A model generated the notes under the pieces. It was not told where the DNA came from. It saw only the letters and a list, made by a program, of their open reading frames with translations, and did no database searches. Below are positions 1 through 6,443 of a stretch of DNA of 7,091 nucleotides, piece by piece. Each line of letters opens with the position of its first letter. Positions within the stretch are counted from its first letter, which is position 1. A program made the translations under genes and the position numbers. Origin of the DNA: Candidatus Omnitrophota bacterium (GTDB taxonomy: Bacteria > Omnitrophota > Omnitrophia > Omnitrophales > JACQLI01); assembly GCA_016204125.1 (NCBI GenBank), contig JACQLI010000056.1, forward strand, positions 1 through 7,091, in the 5' to 3' direction.

Positions 1-387
1 GCTGGCTACTGGATCGGATACCACATCGGCCCGCGAATCTTCAACCGTGAAAATTCACTTTTCTTCCATAAGGACCACTTGAAGCGTGCCCAAAAATTCT
101 ACGAGAAGTACGGGCCAAAGACCATTATCCTCGCCCGGTTTGTGCCCATTGTCCGCACCTTTGCTCCGACCTTGGCAGGTGTCGGAAGAATGAAGTACAA
201 GCGTTTTCTGGCCTATAATATTTTCGGGGGGGTTGGATGGGTCTTCAGCATGACGCTCGTGGGATTTTATTTGGGCAGATCCATTCCGAATATCGAAAAG
301 CAGATCCATTGGGTGGTGGCAGTGGTGATTATCGTGTCCTTTATTCCCCTTATTCGGGAATGGTTGGAGCATCGGCGCCATTCGTAA
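1..387 (+). CDS. DedA-family (VTT domain) membrane protein, C-terminal part, 5' truncated
   Basis: The reading frame is open from base 1 to TAA at 385-387, giving 128 residues of a protein whose N-terminus lies outside the window. The family hallmark is plain: A-R-F-V-P-I-V-R at fragment residues 45-52 (Arg46, Pro49, Arg52), followed by T-F-A-P-T-L-A-G, then a Gly/Trp-containing hydrophobic stretch (N-I-F-G-G-V-G-W-V) and a final hydrophobic helix (W-V-V-A-V-V-I-I-V) before a basic tail. DedA proteins are polytopic inner-membrane proteins; some members recycle undecaprenyl phosphate or flip phospholipids and support membrane homeostasis. Which substrate this one uses cannot be told from the fragment. 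The downstream hydrolase probably starts before this stop, so the two genes are likely co-transcribed. The family assignment is strong; the role is from family knowledge. Confidence 0.9.
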   Translation, partial: AGYWIGYHIGPRIFNRENSLFFHKDHLKRAQKFYEKYGPKTIILARFVPIVRTFAPTLAGVGRMKYKRFLAYNIFGGVGWVFSMTLVGFYLGRSIPNIEKQIHWVVAVVIIVSFIPLIREWLEHRRHS

Positions 388-1363
388 ACTTGATTCGTTT
401 AAACCCGCCTGGTGGTGTCCGGGCGCGCATGCCCAGACTCTTGTTGGAGGACTTTTTCGCAGAGTCGAAAAACCAGCCTTACACAGGAGACGATTTGAGA
501 CGCCTGACGGTGACTTTTTAGATGTTGATTTCCTCGAGCAGTCATCGCCTGAAAAGGATACAAAAACACCGCTGATTGTTATCCTGCATGGTTTAGAAGG
601 GTCCTCACGTTCTCCTTATATCCAAAACCTTCTTGGAGAGATTCAAAGGCGTGGTTGGGATGCGGCGGCGATGAATTTAAGAATGTGCAGCGGGGAAGCC
701 AACCGTTTGCCAGCCACCTATCACTCTGGCAAGAGTGAAGATTTAGATTTTATTCTGGATTCATTGACGAAAATGAATGGAGCCAGAAAATTTTATCTAG
801 TCGGCTATTCCATTGGCGGGAATATCGTTCTCAAGTGGCTCGGAGAAGAAGGTGCTCGAGCTTCGCTCAAGGTCGAAAGGGCCGTTGCCATATCTGTTCC
901 TTATGACCTGACAAAATGTGTTTCTCTGATGGATCGCGGGTGGAATCGAGAGGTTTATACGCGTGCGCTCCTTTGGGGATTAAAGGCGAAGGTGCGGGCG
1001 AAAAGCGAGCGTTTTCCTGACGAGATCTGTTATAACCAGATTAAAGATTGCAAGACCTTCACTCTTTTTGATCGGGAGGTAACGGCGCGTTTGAATGGGT
1101 TTAAGGATGAGAAAGAATATTGGTCAAAGACAAGCTCCCTTCATTTTCTTAAACACATTCAGGTAAAGACCCGTTTGATTCATGCCGAGGACGATCCTTT
1201 CTTCCCAGGCAGTTGGTTTCCGCGGGAAGAGGTTCGCAGATCCGACTTTCTGGAAGCGCTCATGGTTCCTAGCGGCGGTCATTTGGGATTCGTGATGGGG
1301 AAGTGGCCTTGGGAGCAGGAGCCTTGGCTTGAGAGGACGATCCTCGATTTTTTGCATCCTTAA
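380..1363 (+). CDS. yheT: YheT-family alpha/beta hydrolase, probable ATT start
   Basis: This is a predicted serine hydrolase of the YheT/ABHD1-3 group; the physiological substrate is unknown, and esterase or lipase-like activity is the family expectation. Family homology begins near base 398 (F-K-P at the N-terminus, then H-A-Q-T-L and P-D-G-D-F) and continues with the oxyanion-side motif H-G-L-E-G-S (residue 70 if the start is 380), C-S-G-E-A-N-R and Y-H-S-G. The nucleophile is Ser144 in G-Y-S-I-G-G, the acid one of Asp271/272 in H-A-E-D-D-P, and the base His301 in G-G-H-L-G-F, so the triad is intact. The frame is open back to a TGA at 326 but has no ATG, GTG or TTG until 671, which would remove the oxyanion motif. 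ATT at 380, ten bases after GGAG (366-369), is the best start and gives 327 residues, close to E. coli YheT (340). It would overlap the DedA gene by 8 bases. A sequencing indel near 360-395 is the alternative. Identity is firm; the exact start is not. Confidence 0.85.
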   Translation: MRKLDSFKPAWWCPGAHAQTLVGGLFRRVEKPALHRRRFETPDGDFLDVDFLEQSSPEKDTKTPLIVILHGLEGSSRSPYIQNLLGEIQRRGWDAAAMNLRMCSGEANRLPATYHSGKSEDLDFILDSLTKMNGARKFYLVGYSIGGNIVLKWLGEEGARASLKVERAVAISVPYDLTKCVSLMDRGWNREVYTRALLWGLKAKVRAKSERFPDEICYNQIKDCKTFTLFDREVTARLNGFKDEKEYWSKTSSLHFLKHIQVKTRLIHAEDDPFFPGSWFPREEVRRSDFLEALMVPSGGHLGFVMGKWPWEQEPWLERTILDFLHP

Positions 1364-1428
1364 AACTGACCCTTCTGGACGTATCGGTCAAACTTGGCTA
1401 ATATGGGATAACGATTGAAGATTACCTG

Positions 1429-1701
1429 ATGAAAAAAAAGCTTCATGTCTTTTTCTCGGGATCGGTTCAAGGGGTTGGGTTTCGTTACACGACAGAAAGA
1501 ATAGCCCGAAGACATCCTGTTACGGGTTACGTTCGGAACTTGCCAGATGGAAGAGTGGAACTTTTAGCCGAAGGGGATGAAAGCGCTCTCCAGGAATTCC
1601 TGAAAGCAGTCCGAGAAGGTTTCAACTCCTATATACGCGATGCCGACGTCAAATGGGACAACGCGACAGGAGAATTTGAGAGGTTTGGTACAAAATTTTA
1701 A
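1429..1701 (+). CDS. acyP: Acylphosphatase
   Basis: A small cytosolic enzyme that hydrolyses carboxyl-phosphate bonds such as those in acetyl phosphate, carbamoyl phosphate or 1,3-bisphosphoglycerate. At 90 residues it has the usual length of the family. The signature G-S-V-Q-G-V-G-F-R-Y sits at residues 11-20 and holds the catalytic phosphate-binding Arg19; the second signature G-Y-V-R-N-L-P-D-G (33-41) holds catalytic Asn37, which orients the attacking water. The ATG is preceded by a weak GAAG at 1417-1420 with an 8-base spacer. It follows a 65-base gap after the hydrolase and its TAA stop directly abuts the ATG of the phosphoesterase gene, so it probably heads or belongs to the ligA-xerD cluster. 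Nothing in the context tells which acyl phosphate matters here. Confidence 0.95.
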   Translation: MKKKLHVFFSGSVQGVGFRYTTERIARRHPVTGYVRNLPDGRVELLAEGDESALQEFLKAVREGFNSYIRDADVKWDNATGEFERFGTKF

Positions 1702-2418
1702 ATGCGATTCGCCATTCTTGCCGACATTCATTCTAATTGGGAAGCTCTCGAGGCTGCCCACAACTATCTTCTCAAACAAAAGATTGGCGAATATTGGGTG
1801 CTTGGCGATTCAATCGGGTACGGAGCAAGCCCCAATGAATGTTTGGCCTGGGTCTTTAAACATGCCAAGGTTTCATTGATGGGAAATCACGAGAAAGCGA
1901 TCGTCGATATCAAGTTGCTTGATTGGTTCAATACCGAGGCGCGGACTGCCATTGAATGGACAGAGAAGGTCTTAAGCGCTGAGTATAAGGAAAAGATCAA
2001 CGATCTTCGCTACGTTCACATTACCAACTCCTCAACCCTTGCCCATGGGAGTCCAGATTCCCCAGAGGAATTTCGTTATCTTTTTTCCTTCGAGCAGGCG
2101 GTGCCGTCCTTCAAAACATTCAAAACACAGCTTTGCTTTGTCGGCCACACTCATCTTCCCTCGCAATTTATTGAGTCTTCCGAATCCGTGAATTATCTTC
2201 ATCCAGACACGTATCCTCTCGACCGAAAAGAGCGCTACATTTTAAACCCTGGCTCCGTCGGTCAACCGCGCGACCGAGACCCTCGGCTTTCGTTTGGCAT
2301 CTTTGATGATGAGAAATGGAGTTTTGAACTCGTCAGGTTGGAATATGATAATAAGAAAGCGGCTCGTAAGATTAGGGAAGCAGGACTTCCTCGTTATCTT
2401 GCAGACAGACTGCTATGA
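1702..2418 (+). CDS. Calcineurin-like metallophosphoesterase (YfcE/MJ0936-type)
   Basis: A dinuclear-metal phosphoesterase of the small bacterial/archaeal group related to YfcE and MJ0936; members of this group cleave phosphodiester model substrates, but true substrates are rarely known. All metal-binding blocks are present in order: D-I-H (Asp8, His10), G-D-S (Asp36), G-N-H-E (Asn62, His63), A-H-G-S-P (His115) and G-H-T-H (His149, His151), followed by the family-typical L-N-P-G-S-V-G-Q-P-R-D at 181-191. At 238 residues it is a normal single-domain enzyme with no signal peptide, hence cytosolic. Its ATG lies immediately after the acylphosphatase TAA (TAAATG), and its TGA overlaps the ligA start (ATGA). 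A purine-rich GAGAGG at 1678-1683 is too far upstream (18 bases) to be a good ribosome-binding site, so coupling to acylphosphatase translation is likely. Linkage to ligA hints at, but does not show, a nucleic-acid-related role. Confidence 0.9.
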   Translation: MRFAILADIHSNWEALEAAHNYLLKQKIGEYWVLGDSIGYGASPNECLAWVFKHAKVSLMGNHEKAIVDIKLLDWFNTEARTAIEWTEKVLSAEYKEKINDLRYVHITNSSTLAHGSPDSPEEFRYLFSFEQAVPSFKTFKTQLCFVGHTHLPSQFIESSESVNYLHPDTYPLDRKERYILNPGSVGQPRDRDPRLSFGIFDDEKWSFELVRLEYDNKKAARKIREAGLPRYLADRLL

Positions 2419-4463
2419 GCGAATCGTTAAAGAAACTCGATAGGGCAGAAGCCAAACGGGAGATCGCAAGACTCCGCATCGAGATCGAACAGCACAATTA
2501 CAAGTATTACGTCGAAGCAAAGCCAGAGATCTCGGACTTTGACTTCGATAAATTGATGCGTCGCTTGTTGGATCTTGAGGCCGCCTTTCCTGAATTCAAG
2601 ACACCTGACTCGCCAACCCTGCGTGTGGGCGGCTCGCCCATCAAGGAATTTCGCACTATCGAACATAAGATTCCTATGCTTTCGTTGGATAATACCTATA
2701 CCTTTGAGGAGTTGGAGGATTTTGATAAACGGGTGAAGAAGTATCTCGGCAAGGATAAGGTGAGTTACTTCGTGGAAGAAAAAATTGACGGCGTATCCAT
2801 CTCCCTTACTTATGAAAAAGGCCGCCTCGTCTTAGGGGCTACGCGGGGTGACGGCCGTTTCGGAGATGACGTAACAGAAAATATCAAGACCATTCGCGCG
2901 ATTCCTCTTGTCATCCCTACCCCTGGGGCAAGTTTTAAGGGAAAAGTTCCCGATCTCCTTGAGGTACGGGGCGAAGTTTATATGCCAGCGAGAAGTTTTG
3001 AAAAACTTAACAAGGAAAAAGAGAGAAGAGACGAAGAACTCTTTGCCAATCCGCGCAATGCTTGTGCAGGAAGCTTGAAACTTCTTGATCCTAAAATTGT
3101 GGCAGAAAGAGGGCTCAGCATCTTTATTCACGGACTGGGGGTTATCAAAGGAGGAGACGGACTTCCTCGGAGCCAGTCCGAGGCATTTGAATTCTTCAGA
3201 CAGCTCGGCTTCAGGACAATTGAGCACACAAAGAAAGGTGCGGATATTCGCGAGGTCCAGAAATTCATCCAATGGTTTGAGCCCAAGCGGGAAGATCTTG
3301 AATACGAAATTGACGGGATGGTAGTAAAGGTTGATTCACTTGAGGACCAAAAGGCACTTGGCCAAACGACTCATTCTCCTCGTTGGATGATTGCTTATAA
3401 ATACCCCGCTGAAAGGAAAGAGACAGTGATTGAGGATATCCAGATTCAGGTTGGGAGGACAGGAGCCCTTACACCCGTGGCGATTTTGAAAGCGGTCCGA
3501 ATTTCAGGCACGACAGTTTCGAGGGCCAGCCTTCATAATCGGGACGAGATCGAACGTCTTGATGTCCGCATAGGAGATCATGTTCTCGTGGAAAAATCAG
3601 GCGAGATCATTCCCAAAGTGATCGAGGTTTTGAAATCAAAAAGAAACAAAGCGCTTCCCAAATTCAAGTTTCCAGATAAATGCCCTATCTGCGGTGGTCG
3701 GGCGCAGAGCTACGGTGATGAAGTTGCGGTGCGCTGCGTCAATTTTGGATGCTCCGCTCAACTCAAAGCCCGAGTCCGCCATTATGCCCAGCGCGATGCC
3801 ATGGATATTGAAGGGCTTGGTGAGGTCTGGATCAACACCTTTGTTGAGAAAGGTTTCCTCAAAGACTTGGCTGACATTTATTGCCTTGATTTTGAGAAGG
3901 TGGAAAACCTTGAAAGAATGGGAGAAAAATCAGCCCAAAATCTTTTTAATGGGATCGAAGCAAGTAAAAAGCGTCTACTTCACCGATTAATCTACGGACT
4001 TGGAATCCTCAATGTGGGAGAACACGCAGCCCATCTATTGGCAGACCGTTTCAAATCTCTCGATCGAGTGAGTAAGTCAATGCAGGAAGAGCTTTCGGGG
4101 ATTCGGGAAATTGGCCCTGTGACGGCGAAGTCGATTGTTCAGTTCTTCCGAGAGCCTGGAACAAAGAAGGTGTTGGCAAAACTGGAAAAAGCGGGTGTCC
4201 GATTTGACCTGGTTGAATCGGTCAAAACAGCAGGCCCGTTTGCAGGGAAGACAGTTGTAGTTACAGGCACACTTGAAAAGTACAGCCGAACCGAAGCAGA
4301 GGCGCTCGTGAGACGCCTTGGCGGACATCCTTCGGGAAGCATTTCTAAAAAGACCGACTTTTTGGTTTTGGGCAAGAACCCAGGTTCTAAGGTTGAGAAG
4401 GCGAAGGAGCTGGGAGTCAAAATCATTTCTGAAGCAGAATTCACGAAAATGGCGAAGTCATAG
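2415..4463 (+). CDS. ligA: NAD+-dependent DNA ligase LigA
   Basis: This ligase seals nicks in duplex DNA during replication and repair, using NAD+ as adenylate donor. All expected domains are visible across 682 residues, a usual length: domain Ia (about 8-75, with Tyr31, Asp41 and Asp45), the nucleotidyltransferase core with adenylated Lys123 in K-I-D-G and a later E-I-D-G-M-V-V-K (298-305), the OB fold (about 335-415, with Y-K-Y-P-A at 328-332 before it), a Cys4 zinc finger (Cys423, Cys426, Cys441, Cys446), helix-hairpin-helix repeats (about 465-585) and a C-terminal BRCT domain (about 606-682, starting G-P-F-A-G-K-T-V-V-V-T-G). The position matching E. coli Tyr35 is Phe44 (D-F-D-F-D), a conservative change. 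The ATG overlaps the phosphoesterase TGA by four bases with no clear Shine-Dalgarno, implying translational coupling; the TAG stop shares one base with the GTG of the lipoprotein gene. As bacteria normally have one essential LigA, this cluster probably carries an essential gene. Confidence 0.98.
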   Translation: MSESLKKLDRAEAKREIARLRIEIEQHNYKYYVEAKPEISDFDFDKLMRRLLDLEAAFPEFKTPDSPTLRVGGSPIKEFRTIEHKIPMLSLDNTYTFEELEDFDKRVKKYLGKDKVSYFVEEKIDGVSISLTYEKGRLVLGATRGDGRFGDDVTENIKTIRAIPLVIPTPGASFKGKVPDLLEVRGEVYMPARSFEKLNKEKERRDEELFANPRNACAGSLKLLDPKIVAERGLSIFIHGLGVIKGGDGLPRSQSEAFEFFRQLGFRTIEHTKKGADIREVQKFIQWFEPKREDLEYEIDGMVVKVDSLEDQKALGQTTHSPRWMIAYKYPAERKETVIEDIQIQVGRTGALTPVAILKAVRISGTTVSRASLHNRDEIERLDVRIGDHVLVEKSGEIIPKVIEVLKSKRNKALPKFKFPDKCPICGGRAQSYGDEVAVRCVNFGCSAQLKARVRHYAQRDAMDIEGLGEVWINTFVEKGFLKDLADIYCLDFEKVENLERMGEKSAQNLFNGIEASKKRLLHRLIYGLGILNVGEHAAHLLADRFKSLDRVSKSMQEELSGIREIGPVTAKSIVQFFREPGTKKVLAKLEKAGVRFDLVESVKTAGPFAGKTVVVTGTLEKYSRTEAEALVRRLGGHPSGSISKKTDFLVLGKNPGSKVEKAKELGVKIISEAEFTKMAKS

Positions 4464-5056
4464 TGGATAAGAAAAAGAGAATATTTCTAGTAACAGCAGC
4501 CCTTCTTTCCTTTGCCTTTATCATTACAGGTTGTGCCGAACTTGAAAAGATGCTTGTCAGAAAGAAAAAGTCCGAACCCGTAAAGCCCCTTATTAACGTT
4601 GAGTCAACGGAGCGTCCTTATGCGCAGCTTTACAAGGAGCATTTTATCTATTGGAAGGGATGGCACGGAGAAACATTGAAAGATCTTAATGGCAACCCAA
4701 AAAGACTCCAGAATGATTTGAGAGAAGAGAAAAGACACCTAACCTACCTTGAAAAATACCTTCAACCTGAGAAAAAAGAAATCGTCCGCTCTTATGTCAA
4801 AGAATTCGACGAAATTGCGAGCCAAATTCAAAGAGAAAGCCTTTACGCCGCTCAGGCCAATCGAGGAATCATCGAAAGACAGCTCGAATCACTCGGCCTG
4901 CGTATCTCGAACTCCCTCTCCTATAAAGACATGAAAAATTTCCTCCTTCCCACTCCAATCCCTTTCAATTTGAGTGAGTACGAAGGGGAAGAACCCGAGG
5001 TATTGCCCCCTGCCGTTAAGGTTAGCTCTGCTCCCGCCGACAATCTAAACAAATAA
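4463..5056 (+). CDS. Predicted lipoprotein of unknown function
   Basis: I do not recognise this 197-residue protein. It starts at GTG, whose first base is the last base of the ligA TAG. The N-terminus is a typical lipoprotein signal: M-D-K-K-K-R, a hydrophobic core (residues 7-21) and the lipobox I-T-G-C with Cys24 as the lipidation site. Ala at +2 would favour outer-membrane sorting under the enterobacterial Lol rule, if that applies here. A Lys/Arg-rich stretch (33-41) follows, then an aromatic cluster (H-F-I-Y-W-K-G-W-H, 60-68), a charged, probably helical middle (about 78-160), and a Pro/Glu-rich tail (about 163-190). No catalytic motif or second membrane segment is visible. The xerD ATG directly follows its TAA. 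The tight packing between ligA and xerD indicates shared expression, not necessarily shared function. Confidence 0.85.
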   Translation: MDKKKRIFLVTAALLSFAFIITGCAELEKMLVRKKKSEPVKPLINVESTERPYAQLYKEHFIYWKGWHGETLKDLNGNPKRLQNDLREEKRHLTYLEKYLQPEKKEIVRSYVKEFDEIASQIQRESLYAAQANRGIIERQLESLGLRISNSLSYKDMKNFLLPTPIPFNLSEYEGEEPEVLPPAVKVSSAPADNLNK

Positions 5057-5953
5057 ATGGAGCTCAAAGACTTTCCGCTCGAAGAGTTTTTAAACTACCT
5101 CTCTGTAGAAAAGGGGCTTGCCTCGAATTCTATCGATGCCTATCGGCAGGACCTTCGTCAATACGGAGAGTTTCTCGCCAAACGGAAGGTGATCAACCTC
5201 GGTCGCGTGAAGCGCGAAGAGATTGTGCAATTTCTGCTTCGCGAAAAAGAAAGAGGTTTGCAGACGCCTTCCTTGGCAAGACGGCTTGTTGCGGTGAAAC
5301 TTTTTCATCGTTTTCTTGTCAAGGAGGGGAGGCTTCGTGAAGACATTACAAGCGTCCTCGAATCACCCCGCCTTTGGAAAAAGCTTCCTCAATTTCTTAC
5401 GATGAATGAAATGGATAAGATTCTCGAAGCTCCCAAACCCAAAAGTGAAGTAGGCGTCCGTGACCAGGCGCTTCTCGAGATTCTTTATGCGACTGGGATG
5501 CGCGTATCAGAGGTAGCCAATCTTAAAAGGGAGAATGTCAATTTAGAGAGCGGATTTCTCAAATGCCGAGGAAAGGGAGACAAGGAAAGAATCGTTCCGA
5601 TAGGTCAAGTGGCGATCGGCGCTCTCAAATCCTATTTTGAGAAGCGAGCAAAAACCAAAAATGTTCACGTATCAAGTGAGTTTGTCTTTATCGGCACGCA
5701 GGGGAGGGCTCTCACAAGACAAAGGATCTGGCAAATCATCCGAAGATGTGCGAAGCAGGCCAAGATCCAGAAGAAAATCACTCCTCATACTTTTCGCCAT
5801 TCCTTCGCAACTCACCTTTTAGAAAGGGGAGCAGATCTTCGTATTGTGCAGGAACTTCTAGGCCATGCCGATATCGCGACCACGCAAATTTACACCCACG
5901 TTTCTCGCGATCACTTAAAAGCCGTTCATTCAAAATTTCACCCCCGCCCCTAG
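5057..5953 (+). CDS. xerD: Tyrosine recombinase XerD
   Basis: This site-specific recombinase acts with a partner (XerC in most bacteria) at the dif site near the replication terminus to resolve chromosome dimers, under FtsK control. The 298 residues match the family length. The N-terminal SAM-like core-binding domain spans about 5-90 (F-L-N-Y-L-S-V-E-K-G-L-A-S-N-S near its start). The catalytic domain shows every active-site residue: Arg149 in G-M-R-V-S-E, Lys173 in G-K-G-D-K-E-R, His244 and Arg247 in H-T-F-R-H-S-F, His270 in L-L-G-H-A, and nucleophile Tyr279 in Q-I-Y-T-H-V. The tail ending H-S-K-F-H-P-R-P resembles E. coli XerD more than XerC, and on that basis I chose XerD; a single-Xer system or a XerC is possible. 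The ATG abuts the lipoprotein TAA with no Shine-Dalgarno. No attachment sites, cargo or mobile-element borders are seen, so a housekeeping Xer is favoured over a mobile-element integrase. Confidence 0.93.
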   Translation: MELKDFPLEEFLNYLSVEKGLASNSIDAYRQDLRQYGEFLAKRKVINLGRVKREEIVQFLLREKERGLQTPSLARRLVAVKLFHRFLVKEGRLREDITSVLESPRLWKKLPQFLTMNEMDKILEAPKPKSEVGVRDQALLEILYATGMRVSEVANLKRENVNLESGFLKCRGKGDKERIVPIGQVAIGALKSYFEKRAKTKNVHVSSEFVFIGTQGRALTRQRIWQIIRRCAKQAKIQKKITPHTFRHSFATHLLERGADLRIVQELLGHADIATTQIYTHVSRDHLKAVHSKFHPRP

Positions 5954-5968
5954 CTCACTATAAATGCT

Positions 5969-5996
5969 TTCACATCATTCTTTTGTTTGATAAAAT
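5969..5996 (+). promoter_or_regulatory. Predicted sigma-70-type promoter for the small coiled-coil gene
   Basis: TTCACA (5969-5974, five of six matches to TTGACA) and TAAAAT (5991-5996, five of six to TATAAT) are separated by 16 bases. The -10 box ends seven bases before the ATG at 6004, so transcription would start on or next to that ATG. No Shine-Dalgarno lies between them, which fits a leaderless mRNA. The alternative is that this AT-rich match is chance and the gene is read through from xerD. Confidence 0.5.
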
Positions 5997-6003
5997 ACAC
6001 GCC

Positions 6004-6282
6004 ATGAAGCGAATAGTTCCTTTTCTTTTGGGGTTAGTCTTTGTGGGGGGATTTTCCTTTAAGGGCATCGCAGAGGAAGAATATCCTACGAAGCGGCCAG
6101 CAGCAGTAGCTCAAAAGAGTGGCGGCGAGGCTATTCACGTGACAGACCAGGCTTTTCTAAGGAATCGAGTGGAGAACCTTGAACGACGTCTCACACAGCT
6201 TGAAGGCGATCTACGTTTCATGGAGGAACGTACAAGAAGTCTGGACCGCCGTATAAACGATTTGCGTAACAAGAGCACTTAA
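6004..6282 (+). CDS. Small exported coiled-coil protein, function unknown
   Basis: I do not recognise the family. The 92-residue product has a Sec-type signal peptide: M-K-R, a hydrophobic core (residues 4-18) and a probable cleavage site after G-I-A (Ala23), leaving a mature start at E-E-E-Y. There is no lipobox. A low-complexity linker (28-45) leads to a strongly charged, heptad-like region (about 51-90; V-E-N-L-E-R-R-L-T-Q-L-E is typical), which suggests a periplasmic oligomer or a coiled-coil adaptor. The same frame is open upstream to an ATG at 5746, but that extension lies inside xerD and would bury the signal peptide, so ATG 6004 is chosen. It stands 50 bases after xerD and probably has its own promoter. 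A stem GCGTAA (6264-6269)/TTACGC (6287-6292) spans its stop codon but is too weak to call a terminator. Confidence 0.75.
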   Translation: MKRIVPFLLGLVFVGGFSFKGIAEEEYPTKRPAAVAQKSGGEAIHVTDQAFLRNRVENLERRLTQLEGDLRFMEERTRSLDRRINDLRNKST

Positions 6283-6316
6283 TTCATTACGCCTAACGCT
6301 CTCTTTCCCTTTACGA

Positions 6317-6345
6317 TTGACACCCAGCCATAAGGCCGATATACT
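6317..6345 (+). promoter_or_regulatory. Near-consensus sigma-70 promoter for tRNA-Glu and purB
   Basis: A perfect -35 box TTGACA (6317-6322), a 17-base spacer and the -10 box TATACT (6340-6345, five of six) give the strongest promoter in the window. Transcription would start around 6352, about 90 bases before the mature tRNA. Strong promoters of this kind are typical of stable RNA genes. No separate promoter is seen between the tRNA and purB (only 15 bases), so purB probably depends on it too. Confidence 0.8.
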
Positions 6346-6443
6346 ATGCTCGTTTCTCACCTTTCCAAATACCTTCCTGGTTATAAGTAGTTCATCTGAA
6401 AGAAGTTAGAGGACGTAGGAAGGGGTGGGGTGTTTGTTTTTGG

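Noticed and set aside
237..521. Frame-3 ORF spanning the DedA/hydrolase junction
   Set aside because: It overlaps family-conserved residues of both neighbours in their own frames and shows no motif. It matters only as a possible carrier of ATG 360 if an indel exists.
1367..1404. TGACC/GGTCA inverted repeat and TAATAT -10-like box before acylphosphatase
   Set aside because: A five-base stem with a 14-base loop and no T tract is not a terminator. TAATAT lacks a -35 box at proper spacing, so a promoter here is possible but unsupported.
2832..3272. 146-codon minus-strand ORF within ligA
   Set aside because: It lies entirely opposite the conserved adenylation domain of ligA and has no recognisable domain; antisense shadow.
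5057..5953. Tyrosine recombinase as the integrase of a mobile element
   Set aside because: Length, active-site layout and C-terminal tail fit housekeeping XerD. It is the last gene of a tightly packed housekeeping cluster, and no att-like repeats flank it or the nearby tRNA.
5746..6003. In-frame upstream extension of the small coiled-coil gene to ATG 5746 (178 residues)
   Set aside because: It overlaps the conserved catalytic end of xerD in another frame, has low-complexity shadow-like sequence, and would place the clear signal peptide in the middle of the protein.
6264..6292. Inverted repeat GCGTAA/TTACGC as a terminator after the small coiled-coil gene
   Set aside because: Only six base pairs with a 17-base loop, and the nearest pyrimidine-rich run starts several bases later; too weak to call.
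6346..6390. Possible 14-residue leader peptide starting at ATG 6346
   Set aside because: The ATG begins directly after the -10 box, upstream of the expected transcription start near 6352, so it would not be in the RNA.
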